Part shown: positions 1 to 7,366 of the stretch, piece after piece | Position numbering within the stretch: position 1 is the first letter of the stretch | Layout of the letters: each line of letters starts with the position of its first letter | Source: Pseudomonadota bacterium | GTDB taxonomy: Bacteria; Pseudomonadota; Gammaproteobacteria; Burkholderiales; Burkholderiaceae_B | Direction of reading: 5' to 3' | NCBI GenBank assembly: GCA_021793875.1 | Contig: JAJYRX010000048.1 | Coordinates: 1 to 9,119 of the forward strand | DNA length: 9,119 bases | Made by a program: the position numbers and the translations under genes | Notes under the pieces: generated by a model | Told to the model about the DNA's origin: nothing | Databases searched by the model: none | The model's input: the letters and a program-made list of their open reading frames with translations, nothing else

Positions 1-1332
1 CATAGGCCTATAAACCCTTCTAGTGTTGCGTTTTGCGGTGATTCGCTTGTTAACTCGCTACCATTAAATTCCTTATATAACGTTTTATATGCAATTTACT
101 GCATAAAAAACGAGCGCTCCGCCTTTGACGTATATGGCAAGCTAGACCATAGCGAAATAGTATCTACTGTTAATAAGTGTGCTGGCATAGAAACTGAAAA
201 CCAATACATACCATCTTTGCATAACCATAGAGCCAGCACACAGCGTAATAAAGCTATGAATATTGTTATGGTTATACAGGAAAGCATGGGCGCACAATAT
301 ACACAAAAATTGGGTGGTATTGGAATTACCCCAGAGCTTGACGGCCTCATGAGTAAAGGCTGGAACTTTACATGTGCATATGCAACTGGCACCAGATCTG
401 TCAGAGGTCTGGAGGCACTCACAACAGGTTTTCCTCCAACTATATCTGACGCAGTACTACGTTTATCTGGGGCTCAGCACAACTTTTTTACCCTAGCACA
501 CCTATTAAAGCCGCATGGATATGTGTCAAGATTTTTATATGGCGGTGAGGCGCACTTTGACAACATGAAAGGCTTTTTCCTTTCTAACGGCTTCAATGAG
601 CTGCACGATATACATACATTTAAAAACCCCAATTTTGTTGGTACATGGGGTGCATCAGATGAAGACATGTTCAACAAGCTGCATGAGCTACTTTCTGACA
701 AACAAGAGGTACCAACATTTACCGTAGCTTTCACTGTTAGCAACCACTCGCCTTGGGAGTTTCCTGCCGGACGCATTAATACTGGTAACAACCCCGCCAC
801 CGAACACAATGCAGTTAGATATGCGGACTGGGCACTGGGACAATTTTTTGAGAAGGCACAGAAGTCGGGGTACTGGTCAAACACCATATTTCTTGTGGTA
901 GCAGATCATGATTCAAGGTCGTATGGGCCATTCCCAGTACCTGTTCAACACTTCCACATTCCGGCATTAATATTGGGAGCAGATATTACACCCCGTAACG
1001 ATAACCGCATTATCAGCCAGATAGACTTGGCTCCAACATTACTATCATTAGCCGGAATAAGCGACAGCCACCCCATGATAGGGTTTGACCTTACTTGCTC
1101 TGTGGCTGGCCGTGCCCTTATGCAATATAAGGATAATTACGGCTACATGAAAGGTAATCAGCTAGTAGTATTGCAACCGGAAAAGCCAGCTACTCAGTAC
1201 GTATATAACAGGCCGTCTAGTTACGAACAAGTTGCTGTCAATGAAGTTCTGGTTAAGGAAGCATTGTGTCACGCCCTTTGGCCGACACTGATGTATAAAA
1301 AGCGAGCTTATACACTGCCTGGCATGCTTTGA
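1..1332 (+). CDS. LTA synthase-like (MdoB/LtaS family) membrane transferase, 5'-partial
   Basis: This is the catalytic part of an LtaS/MdoB-type alkaline-phosphatase-superfamily enzyme. Such enzymes move phosphoglycerol or phosphoethanolamine from phospholipid to an envelope glycan or lipid on the outer face of the inner membrane. The frame is open from base 1 with no stop, so the protein starts left of the window. The first 70 or so codons match the linker that follows the N-terminal membrane segments, and those segments are not in view. Seen in sequence: metal ligand Glu in IQESMG (codon at 280), nucleophile Thr in ATGTRSVRG (391), His in SNHSPWEF (745), and Asp-His in VADHDSR (904-909). 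The C-terminus looks complete. It ends tail-to-tail with the sugar-acid kinase gene, overlapping it by 25 bp. A TTG at 217 and an ATG at 253 are internal, not starts. Family assignment is firm; the acceptor is unknown. Confidence 0.9.
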   Translation, partial: HRPINPSSVAFCGDSLVNSLPLNSLYNVLYAIYCIKNERSAFDVYGKLDHSEIVSTVNKCAGIETENQYIPSLHNHRASTQRNKAMNIVMVIQESMGAQYTQKLGGIGITPELDGLMSKGWNFTCAYATGTRSVRGLEALTTGFPPTISDAVLRLSGAQHNFFTLAHLLKPHGYVSRFLYGGEAHFDNMKGFFLSNGFNELHDIHTFKNPNFVGTWGASDEDMFNKLHELLSDKQEVPTFTVAFTVSNHSPWEFPAGRINTGNNPATEHNAVRYADWALGQFFEKAQKSGYWSNTIFLVVADHDSRSYGPFPVPVQHFHIPALILGADITPRNDNRIISQIDLAPTLLSLAGISDSHPMIGFDLTCSVAGRALMQYKDNYGYMKGNQLVVLQPEKPATQYVYNRPSSYEQVAVNEVLVKEALCHALWPTLMYKKRAYTLPGML

Positions 1333-2615
1333 GTACCGCTACAAAGCAATTCAAATACATTTTCTGAACCCATTTGGCCGCCCTTAAGCATTACTTCCAT
1401 ACCGTCAAGTTTTGGGTTATCAGAGTGCATAACACACAGCGCGCAACCACTATCTACCTGGCCTGAATATGATATACCCCAAATATCTAATGATTTAATA
1501 GCTCGACTGGATGTATCACCGCCTGCTAGACCCAAACGAGCTGGCCTAACAACTGATAAAACCCTATTGAGTAACAATGCGGTAGCATCTGCAATAGCAG
1601 CTGGCGTTGAATCATGTACATTCACACCACTTGTGTACATAAGTACATTTTTACCTTCATCTATAGCCCGCTTTACTATATTGGTTAGCTCTATACAAGT
1701 TTTGTCCGGGTTAGAAAGAATATCTGAAACGTTCAAAGGTATATGAAGAAACGACGTTGCAGCTTCTATTTGCCGACTATTAAGTGGTGACATACTTCCT
1801 GACATAACAAGAACTGGCCCACTGGCTGGATTACACCTAAAAGCGTCATCATAGTTCGCTCTTATTTTATTGCTTATAGCAATTGCAACGCTACTTGGCC
1901 CTACAGCTAAAACCCTTCTGTACGAAGCAATATCAGCTAAGTGATTTCCTATATTCAAGAGATCACAATCATCAGACACGTCAAATAGAAGCCCATCATT
2001 ATTATTTGCAGCTTCATGACTAATCAGACTACGTAAATCTGACAGGACCATTTTGTACGCGGTATAAGGTATTAACCCTAGTTGCTCCAAACCCTGCAAT
2101 TTCAAATGCTTTCTCAGGTCTGATTCGCACATTGGAGTAACAGGGTGTTTGCTCATCGTCGGGTGTCTATCTAGCCGGAAAACCTTACCACCGTATTTGA
2201 AAGATGCGAATATGTTTCCAAATAAACAGTATCGTCCAAGGTTAGGCTGGCCCCCAACAATGGCCACGAAGGTATTTTCATCAATGTTCTTTTTAAATGT
2301 ACTGACTGCAAGACCTATGCTACCTAATTCTGGTGAACTGTCGAATGTAGAACAAGTTTTATAATGCAGGATGGGGGCTGTGCAAGCTGACATCCAAGCC
2401 GCAACCCTATTAAGTTCTGACTTTTGCTCATCGTTTGTCATTGAACGGGCTGCACCAGCTATACCTATAGCATCTAAGCTGCCATAACGATAAATATGAC
2501 TTTGTTGCGGGATATCTAAAAACAACATGACACGCTTACCAGACCTGGCTAGAGTTGCGAGCGTATCTGTTGCTCCTGTAAAGTCATCCGCATAAAAAGC
2601 GAATTTTAATGACAT
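1308..2615 (-). CDS. DUF1537 four-carbon acid-sugar kinase family protein
   Basis: This cytoplasmic ATP-dependent kinase is of the OtnK/DtnK/OiaK type, which phosphorylates C4 or branched C5 (keto)sugar acids. Counting from the ATG at 2615 (435 residues), the N-terminal substrate domain opens with ADDFTGATD (9-17), then KTCSTFDSSPELG (86-98) and the diagnostic RLDRHPTMSKHPVTPM (147-162). The C-terminal nucleotide-binding domain carries MSGSMSPLN (271-279), GGDTSSRAI (365-373) and LKGGQMG (411-417). The length is normal for the family. The frame extends 6 codons upstream to a TTG at 2633, but ATG 2615 is preferred: family members start a few residues before ADDFTG, and this start lies 4 bp after the RLP stop. 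The Shine-Dalgarno is weak (GAG only), suggesting translational coupling. It is the last gene of the operon. The pairing with an RLP points to an oxidised sugar-acid substrate such as 3-oxo-isoapionate, but the exact substrate is not readable. Confidence 0.9.
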   Translation of the reverse strand: MSLKFAFYADDFTGATDTLATLARSGKRVMLFLDIPQQSHIYRYGSLDAIGIAGAARSMTNDEQKSELNRVAAWMSACTAPILHYKTCSTFDSSPELGSIGLAVSTFKKNIDENTFVAIVGGQPNLGRYCLFGNIFASFKYGGKVFRLDRHPTMSKHPVTPMCESDLRKHLKLQGLEQLGLIPYTAYKMVLSDLRSLISHEAANNNDGLLFDVSDDCDLLNIGNHLADIASYRRVLAVGPSSVAIAISNKIRANYDDAFRCNPASGPVLVMSGSMSPLNSRQIEAATSFLHIPLNVSDILSNPDKTCIELTNIVKRAIDEGKNVLMYTSGVNVHDSTPAAIADATALLLNRVLSVVRPARLGLAGGDTSSRAIKSLDIWGISYSGQVDSGCALCVMHSDNPKLDGMEVMLKGGQMGSENVFELLCSGTQSMPGSV

Positions 2616-2619
2616 AAGC

Positions 2620-3885
2620 TCAAGATGTTCCAAAAAACCTTAACGCTGCAGCCAGTTCGGGGGCTGATTTTGCGTATTCGTCTAAGTCCATGCCCTTACG
2701 TGCAGCATCCCATGCCTGACGTATGCTTGTTACCCCGGCAGCAGCGCCCTCAGGATGAGCCAGTATTCCGCCTCCGGCCATAAACATCAGGTTTTCTCCC
2801 GCAACAGAATAAGTAAGAGGAACAGTACCAGCCCATTGACCAGAAGAAAAAGCCGGCATCACAATATCATCAAGGCCTTCTGCCAGAGGAGTTAAGCAGT
2901 CACGAGCTGACTCCGTAACCTCACTATCACTTTGTGAGAACTTGCCCTGCAAACCATGTACATGCATATGATCAACACCAGCCAGACGCCACAACGTCTG
3001 ATACGCTTGGAAAGCCATACCCAAAACTGGGTGGCGGGAAAAAGCACCAAAACCGTTCCTGTGTCCGTGTATAGCCAAGCTGGAATGGCGCCTAAGGGTC
3101 TGTACTGCTGACATACCGCAACTATTCAGGCTAACCATAACGCAGCTACCCCCTTCTTTTTGCACAAAATCTGCATGTCTGCGCATAGCATCTACTTCAT
3201 CACTAATATTAAAAGCCATCATTACATGACGTCCGGTACGTTCTTGGTGATTTCTGATTATCGACATGACCGCAGGCACGCGTTCTGATAACGGTGCATG
3301 TTTGGGGTTAGCACAAATTTCATCGTCTTTAATAAAATCTACGCCTGCATTACAAAGCTGTTGTACTAACTGCGCAGTCTGCTCCGCAGACAGACCTACG
3401 TTTGGTTTTATTATTGTTCCTATAAGGGGGCCTGTTTTTACTCCGGTTAATTCCCTTGTACCCTGAACACCAACTCTTGGCATTTCGTACTGTTTTCTGT
3501 AACTAGATGGCAGGTAAAGCCTTTCAAGAAGCATGCCTGTTGTTTCACCCAAATCGTACAAGTTGCCAGAGACCGTTGCAGCCAATGTCGCAAGGTTTAC
3601 ACCAACGTTATCTATAGGAAATTCTATGGTAACTCTGTAACGATTCCATGGACCTTTGCTTCTCTTACGCTCTAACGAAGCATTAGGTAATGATGGAGCA
3701 TCGTGCACACTTACCAGATTCACATCAGTTACTGCAGCCCTTGCACGCAGCCTAAGGTCGCTTGTTTCACCTTTTACCCGTGTGAACGTTCCACAAGACT
3801 GTTCGCCCGCCATAACATCCGCTACATGGTCTCCAGGCAAAGGTGACTCAACCAAGTATTGCGCGGTATATGTATTACTTGTCAT
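2620..3885 (-). CDS. RuBisCO-like protein (form IV type), probable decarboxylase/hydrolase
   Basis: This 421-residue RuBisCO large-chain homologue has the N-terminal domain at about 1-135 and the TIM barrel at about 140-415. Seen by alignment in my head to plant RuBisCO: Asn in SGNLY (N108, cf. N123); GTIIKPNVGL (K160, cf. K175); FIKDDE (K186, D188, E189, the carbamylated Lys and Mg ligands K201/D203/E204); IHGHRNGFG (H275, R276, cf. H294/R295); DHMHVHGLQGK (H308, K315, cf. H327/K334); SSGQ (S348, cf. S379); and the phosphate-site AGGGILAHPEG (370-380). Differences are K177 to N162, W66 to F34, and G381 to Q350. The metal centre is therefore kept but true carboxylase residues are lost. Known relatives next to DUF1537 kinases act on phosphorylated oxo-sugar acids (OiaX decarboxylase, OiaT transcarboxylase/hydrolase). 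The ATG lies 2 bp after the VOC stop with no clear Shine-Dalgarno. It is not a carbon-fixing RuBisCO: there is no small subunit or phosphoribulokinase nearby. Confidence 0.92.
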   Translation of the reverse strand: MTSNTYTAQYLVESPLPGDHVADVMAGEQSCGTFTRVKGETSDLRLRARAAVTDVNLVSVHDAPSLPNASLERKRSKGPWNRYRVTIEFPIDNVGVNLATLAATVSGNLYDLGETTGMLLERLYLPSSYRKQYEMPRVGVQGTRELTGVKTGPLIGTIIKPNVGLSAEQTAQLVQQLCNAGVDFIKDDEICANPKHAPLSERVPAVMSIIRNHQERTGRHVMMAFNISDEVDAMRRHADFVQKEGGSCVMVSLNSCGMSAVQTLRRHSSLAIHGHRNGFGAFSRHPVLGMAFQAYQTLWRLAGVDHMHVHGLQGKFSQSDSEVTESARDCLTPLAEGLDDIVMPAFSSGQWAGTVPLTYSVAGENLMFMAGGGILAHPEGAAAGVTSIRQAWDAARKGMDLDEYAKSAPELAAALRFFGTS

Positions 3886-3887
3886 AT

Positions 3888-4427
3888 CTATAACGATGCC
3901 AAATCGGGGAAAGGTCTCACGGGGTTGCTACCGTCCCATTGGTCAGAGGCTTCACGTATAAGCTCAAACATGCGACCTTTAGGGCCTGTAACCTCGGAGA
4001 GCTCTATAACTGTGCCAGGGTGATATTCAGTATCGAAATAAACAAATCGACCTTTTTCGCCAACCTCTCCTTGCATTACCGGCTTAAACCCCTGACTCAC
4101 GAGACGTTTTAGATCCTCATCATAGTTGTTGGTCCAATAGGCAACATGCTGTAAGCCTGTATTACCGCTTTGGAGAAAGTCTTTATACATTGATGGGACA
4201 TCATTGCGAGTTTGTATTAACTCCACCTGCACACCACCAGAGTTTGCCAGAGCTACTGAATTATGGGGACTGTATGACTCTCCTTTATATAGGTAGTTCT
4301 TAATAGGTACTTTTGGGTTGTAAAACCATGGCCCAACTCCCAGTTGCTCACTCCAGTACTTCATGGCCTCATCAATATCGTGAACTACGTAACCCAATTG
4401 GCATATTTCACCAAAAAAACGACTCAT
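3888..4427 (-). CDS. VOC-superfamily (glyoxalase/epimerase-like) metal enzyme
   Basis: This 179-residue protein has two vicinal-oxygen-chelate modules, at about 7-75 and 91-150, of the Glyoxalase_4 / methylmalonyl-CoA-epimerase type. Likely metal ligands by position are Q10 (ICQLGYVV), E69 (VQVELIQ), H94 (LQHVAYW) and E142 (VIELSEV), which is a complete Gln/Glu/His/Glu-type set. No signal peptide is seen, so it is cytoplasmic. VOC enzymes polarise a carbonyl or enolate for isomerisation, epimerisation, lyase or dioxygenase chemistry; the reaction here cannot be read from sequence. GGAG at 4436-4439 with 8 bp spacing supports this start. The gene lies between the TRAP transporter (31 bp gap) and the RLP (2 bp gap), so it should serve the same pathway. 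A role in epimerising or isomerising the imported sugar acid, or the ketose product of the RLP, is inference. Confidence 0.85.
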   Translation of the reverse strand: MSRFFGEICQLGYVVHDIDEAMKYWSEQLGVGPWFYNPKVPIKNYLYKGESYSPHNSVALANSGGVQVELIQTRNDVPSMYKDFLQSGNTGLQHVAYWTNNYDEDLKRLVSQGFKPVMQGEVGEKGRFVYFDTEYHPGTVIELSEVTGPKGRMFELIREASDQWDGSNPVRPFPDLASL

Positions 4428-4435
4428 TAATTCTG

Positions 4436-4439
4436 CTCC
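4436..4439 (-). promoter_or_regulatory. Ribosome binding site of the VOC gene
   Basis: GGAG lies 8 bp before the ATG at 4427. An out-of-frame ATG at 4443 just upstream is not a competing start for this protein. This is a clear Shine-Dalgarno at the junction of the transporter genes and the enzyme genes. Confidence 0.6.
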
Positions 4440-4458
4440 ACATTAAATAGCGTGCGTG

Positions 4459-5739
4459 CTAACGCATAAACTGATTAGGTAACCACAAGGAAAGTGACGG
4501 AACTAGTGTCACCAAAAGTAGGGAAAGCACAAGTGGTATGAAGAATGGCAAGGTGCCTGAAATAACTCTGTGCAATGGCATACGAGAAACTATGCTGACC
4601 ATGTAAAGGCTCATACCTACAGGTGGTGTAAGTAGACCAACCATTAGATTAAGAACAACCACAACCCCCAACTGTATTGGATCTACACCGGCAGCAAGTA
4701 ACGCAGGTACCAATATTGGCGCCAATATAAGAATCGCTGCTATAGACTCCATGAACATACCTACCACCAACAAGAGCACGTTTACAATCATCAATAAAAC
4801 AAACGGACTTTGTGATAGTTTGAGAAGAATGTCTGTTGCAATCATTGGCACCTGATCAACGGTTAATACCCATGCAAACAAAGCAGCAGCACCAACTATG
4901 AACAGCACGCTAGCACTGGAATGCACAGTCTCTCGGGCTGCCATTATTACCTGTCTGATAGTTAGCTGGCGATACACAACAAACCCGAGAAACAATGCAT
5001 AGACAACCGTTACACCAGCCACCTCTGTTGGCCCAAACAAACCACTGACTAAACCTCCTATTAAAACTAAAGGCGCACATAGAGCTGGAAATGCAACTAT
5101 AAATTTTCTTAGCAGAATACTACGGGTAACCTTAACCGTATCCCTGGGCAAATTCTGCTTATGAGACATCCATGCTATCTGGGCCATAAGCAGCAAAGTT
5201 ATCAACACCCCGGGAACTACACCAGCCAGTAACAGCTTGACGGCCGAGACATCAGCAGCGCTAGCAAAAATAATCAATGGAATACTAGGAGGGAATATAG
5301 GACCTATTGTTGCGGAAGCCATGGTTATTCCAGCTGCAAACTCACCGCTGTAACCTTGCTCTCGCATGAGCTTCATTTGAGTTCCACCTAAAGCCCCTAT
5401 ATCAGCCAGTGCTGCGCCTGACATACCATAAAAAATAAGACTAGTAAGCACAGACACATGTCCCAGACCACCACGTATACGGCCAACCATCATGCGCACC
5501 AAGTCGAACAAATGACCCGTTATGCCAGACGCATTGAATAAACTAGCAGCAAATATAAACATAGGTACTGCAAGCAACGGCGTTGAATCAAGCGAGTTAA
5601 CCATACGCTGAGCAAGTACCGAAAATGGCATGTCAAACCACCACAGAACTATTCCAGCAGACACTGACATGGAAACAGCAATTGGTGCGCCCATTAGCAT
5701 TATTGTTATAAACAGCACTAATATAGTTAGGCTCATCAT
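4459..5739 (-). CDS. dctM: TRAP transporter large permease subunit (DctM)
   Basis: This 426-residue inner-membrane protein of the DctM family is the channel subunit that couples Na+ (or H+) flow to uptake of the ligand delivered by the periplasmic DctP. It is hydrophobic throughout, with roughly a dozen membrane segments. Family signatures are MSGAALADIGALGGTQM (106-122), ATIGPIFPPSIPL (143-155), GPTEVAGV (236-243), GMFMESIA (327-334) and LLTPPVGM (369-376). Length is normal. Two consecutive ATGs (5739, 5736) open the gene. AGAAGG at 5749-5754 gives 9 bp spacing to the first, so 5739 is used. It starts 2 bp after the dctQ stop, consistent with coupled translation. The substrate cannot be read from this subunit. 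Confidence 0.95.
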   Translation of the reverse strand: MMSLTILVLFITIMLMGAPIAVSMSVSAGIVLWWFDMPFSVLAQRMVNSLDSTPLLAVPMFIFAASLFNASGITGHLFDLVRMMVGRIRGGLGHVSVLTSLIFYGMSGAALADIGALGGTQMKLMREQGYSGEFAAGITMASATIGPIFPPSIPLIIFASAADVSAVKLLLAGVVPGVLITLLLMAQIAWMSHKQNLPRDTVKVTRSILLRKFIVAFPALCAPLVLIGGLVSGLFGPTEVAGVTVVYALFLGFVVYRQLTIRQVIMAARETVHSSASVLFIVGAAALFAWVLTVDQVPMIATDILLKLSQSPFVLLMIVNVLLLVVGMFMESIAAILILAPILVPALLAAGVDPIQLGVVVVLNLMVGLLTPPVGMSLYMVSIVSRMPLHRVISGTLPFFIPLVLSLLLVTLVPSLSLWLPNQFMR

Positions 5740-5741
5740 TG

Positions 5742-6272
5742 CTACAGACCTTCTTCAGCTAGCCAAGGTGTGGCATTACCAAACCTGAGTACGCACCAAA
5801 AGCGCCGCACAGCAACAATGGCAAATAGAATCACCCCCACCATGGTCGGCATATAAAAAAGCATGTTGGGCCATCGCATAGCCGGAGTAACAAACCTTCC
5901 AGCAGACATCAAAAACTCATAGCCACCTATAAGGAATAGCAGGCAAAATAAAAGAACAATAATTTCATTTACTACTCTCAGTACCCTGCCGGCTACGCCA
6001 CTTAAGCGGGAACTAATAATGTCCACACAAATATGACCATTACGCAATAACAATAGGGGTATAGCAAGAAACACTATTCCCAAACCACCATATCTTGCAA
6101 GTTCATCAGCCCATGGCAGTCCCTTTTCAAATAGGTTGCGAGCTATTATTTGTATGACAATGAGCGTGGTTGTAAGCAACAGCATAAAAATTGCTATGCT
6201 CTCCATAAAATTACAAGCACGCATCAGCATCTGATCGAACCTGCCCTTTGTTTGGGGATGGCTAGAAGACAT
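5742..6272 (-). CDS. dctQ: TRAP transporter small permease subunit (DctQ)
   Basis: This is the small membrane subunit of the TRAP system, with four predicted membrane segments at roughly 24-46, 62-78, 100-120 and 140-157. It has the family's PWADELARY patch (about 53-61) and the RNGHICVDII stretch (77-86), where DctQ proteins usually have a GH.(R/V)(V/I)D pattern. It forms the membrane scaffold with DctM. The start was chosen at ATG 6272 (176 residues): AGGGG at 6278-6282 sits 5 bp upstream. The in-frame GTG at 6278 overlaps that Shine-Dalgarno and would have no usable site of its own. Gaps are 13 bp to dctP and 2 bp to dctM. Confidence 0.93.
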   Translation of the reverse strand: MSSSHPQTKGRFDQMLMRACNFMESIAIFMLLLTTTLIVIQIIARNLFEKGLPWADELARYGGLGIVFLAIPLLLLRNGHICVDIISSRLSGVAGRVLRVVNEIIVLLFCLLFLIGGYEFLMSAGRFVTPAMRWPNMLFYMPTMVGVILFAIVAVRRFWCVLRFGNATPWLAEEGL

Positions 6273-6285
6273 GGGCACCCCTGCT

Positions 6286-7302
6286 TTAATTAATTTCAGC
6301 TATGTTGCTGTAAATCTCACCAAACTTATCGTTAAAACGCTCATCCACAAGAGCCTTTGCACGCTCACGAAAACTATCAATATCTAAGCCATTATCTGTA
6401 TCAATGACATTCATGCCTAGTTCTTTGAGCTCAGCCAGCTGCTCTGCCTCTTGCGACTTAACCATTTCAGTAGCCTTGGTTCTAGTCTCATCAGCTGCTT
6501 TTTCAAATGCTTCTTTTTGTTCATCAGATAGTTTTTGCCAAACCCTTTCATTCATTATTATTACTTGAGGGTTAATAATGTGGTTTGTCATAATTAAATG
6601 AGACTGTGACTCATATAACTTACTAGAAAGAACTACATCTACAGGGTTTTCCTGGCCCGACACCTGACCAGTTGCCAAAGCGGTAGGAACCTCTGACCAG
6701 TCAACAGGAACAGGAACTGCACCCAATGCTTCAACGGCTGTCATATATATAGGGAAAGGTAATGCTCGTATTTTATGACTAGATAAATCCTTAGGCTTAA
6801 AAACCGCCTTATTAGTTGTAAGGTTACGAGTGCCAAAGTAATAGGCATATAAAGCCCTTACACCGGCATCCTTAATAAGGCCTTCACTCAGAGTCTGCAT
6901 AACCTCTGAGTCCTTGTCGGTAACCCTCATAAGATGATCTACGTCCCTGTATATATAAGGTGTATCAAGCGCAGCAAACGGCTCATGCAATGACCCTGTG
7001 CCTCCCGCCGTATTATGTGATATGGCAATTACACCTGTAGATGTGGCTTCAGCCATCTCCTGCATTTTTCCAAGCTGTGATGATGGGTAAACCTTTATAA
7101 CCACCTGACCATCGGTATATTCTTTAACCTTGTCGGCAAACATCTGAGCCTGTATTCCAGCAATGCTATTTGGCGAGTTCATATGTGCATAACGCAACTC
7201 TAGCGTTTTAGATATGGCCGATGATGTGCCTACCGCACAAAGTGCGGTAAACATTGCCACACTTATAGATTTCTTGGAAAAAATTTGCAATAGACCCACC
7301 AT
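6286..7302 (-). CDS. dctP: TRAP transporter periplasmic solute-binding protein (DctP family)
   Basis: This 338-residue secreted receptor of a TRAP transporter has a signal peptide at about 1-31: KK at 10-11, a hydrophobic core at 12-24, and probable cleavage after SSA or SAIS. The mature part begins ELRYAHMNSP, typical of DctP. Carboxylate-binding Arg candidates are R159 (FGTRNLTTNK) and the family-invariant R179 (KIRALPFPIY), followed by VDWSEVPTALATGQVSGQENP (200-220), where N219 commonly contacts ligand. This predicts an organic-acid ligand. The downstream kinase and RLP make a sugar acid most likely (inference). GGAG at 7310-7313 with 7 bp spacing fixes the start. It is the first gene of the operon, so it lies nearest the regulated promoter. 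Confidence 0.95.
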   Translation of the reverse strand: MVGLLQIFSKKSISVAMFTALCAVGTSSAISKTLELRYAHMNSPNSIAGIQAQMFADKVKEYTDGQVVIKVYPSSQLGKMQEMAEATSTGVIAISHNTAGGTGSLHEPFAALDTPYIYRDVDHLMRVTDKDSEVMQTLSEGLIKDAGVRALYAYYFGTRNLTTNKAVFKPKDLSSHKIRALPFPIYMTAVEALGAVPVPVDWSEVPTALATGQVSGQENPVDVVLSSKLYESQSHLIMTNHIINPQVIIMNERVWQKLSDEQKEAFEKAADETRTKATEMVKSQEAEQLAELKELGMNVIDTDNGLDIDSFRERAKALVDERFNDKFGEIYSNIAEIN

Positions 7303-7309
7303 ATGATGT

Positions 7310-7313
7310 CTCC
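7310..7313 (-). promoter_or_regulatory. Ribosome binding site of dctP
   Basis: GGAG lies 7 bp before the ATG at 7302. It is one of the better Shine-Dalgarno sequences of the operon, fitting the need for excess periplasmic binding protein. An ATG at 7315 just upstream is out of frame. Confidence 0.65.
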
Positions 7314-7352
7314 ATGATTGATATTGATGTATTGGGTGTTATTAAAAAATAT

Positions 7353-7366
7353 ATATAGCGCTGTTT
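7353..7366. promoter_or_regulatory. Candidate LacI-type operator
   Basis: An imperfect palindrome is centred on AGCGCT (7357-7362), with 5 of 7 base pairs symmetric across 7353-7366. LacI-family operators typically have a central CG step flanked by symmetric half-sites, which this shows. It lies between the divergent lacI and dctP genes. It would cover the predicted start of transcription of the transporter operon, a good position for repression. AGCGCT also occurs inside genes (113-118 and 5257-5262), so the evidence is location more than rarity. Confidence 0.4.

Noticed and set aside
96..422. 108-codon minus-strand open frame
   Set aside because: It lies antisense to the catalytic core of the LTA-synthase-like gene and its translation resembles no family; the plus strand explains the region.
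474..887. 137-codon minus-strand open frame
   Set aside because: Antisense to the same transferase, in the part carrying conserved metal-site motifs; cysteine-rich nonsense-like translation.
1266..1288. GTGTC/GACAC hairpin with inner GCC/GGC pairing, as a terminator for the kinase operon
   Set aside because: No run of T follows on the minus strand and the element lies inside the transferase coding region; probably chance.
2616..2633. TTG at 2633 as the kinase start
   Set aside because: It would add six residues not usual for the family and overlap the RLP gene; ATG 2615 fits the family N-terminus.
2620..3885. A genuine CO2-fixing RuBisCO large subunit
   Set aside because: The KPK and SGG substrate motifs are altered, and no small subunit, phosphoribulokinase or Calvin-cycle gene is nearby.
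3656..3961. 101-codon plus-strand open frame, and smaller ones at 2149-2364 and 3266-3466
   Set aside because: All are antisense to the RLP or kinase genes, whose conserved motifs show the true coding strand.
5257..5262. Second AGCGCT as an auxiliary LacI operator
   Set aside because: It is inside dctM coding sequence; three copies in 9.1 kb (also 113-118) is near chance expectation.
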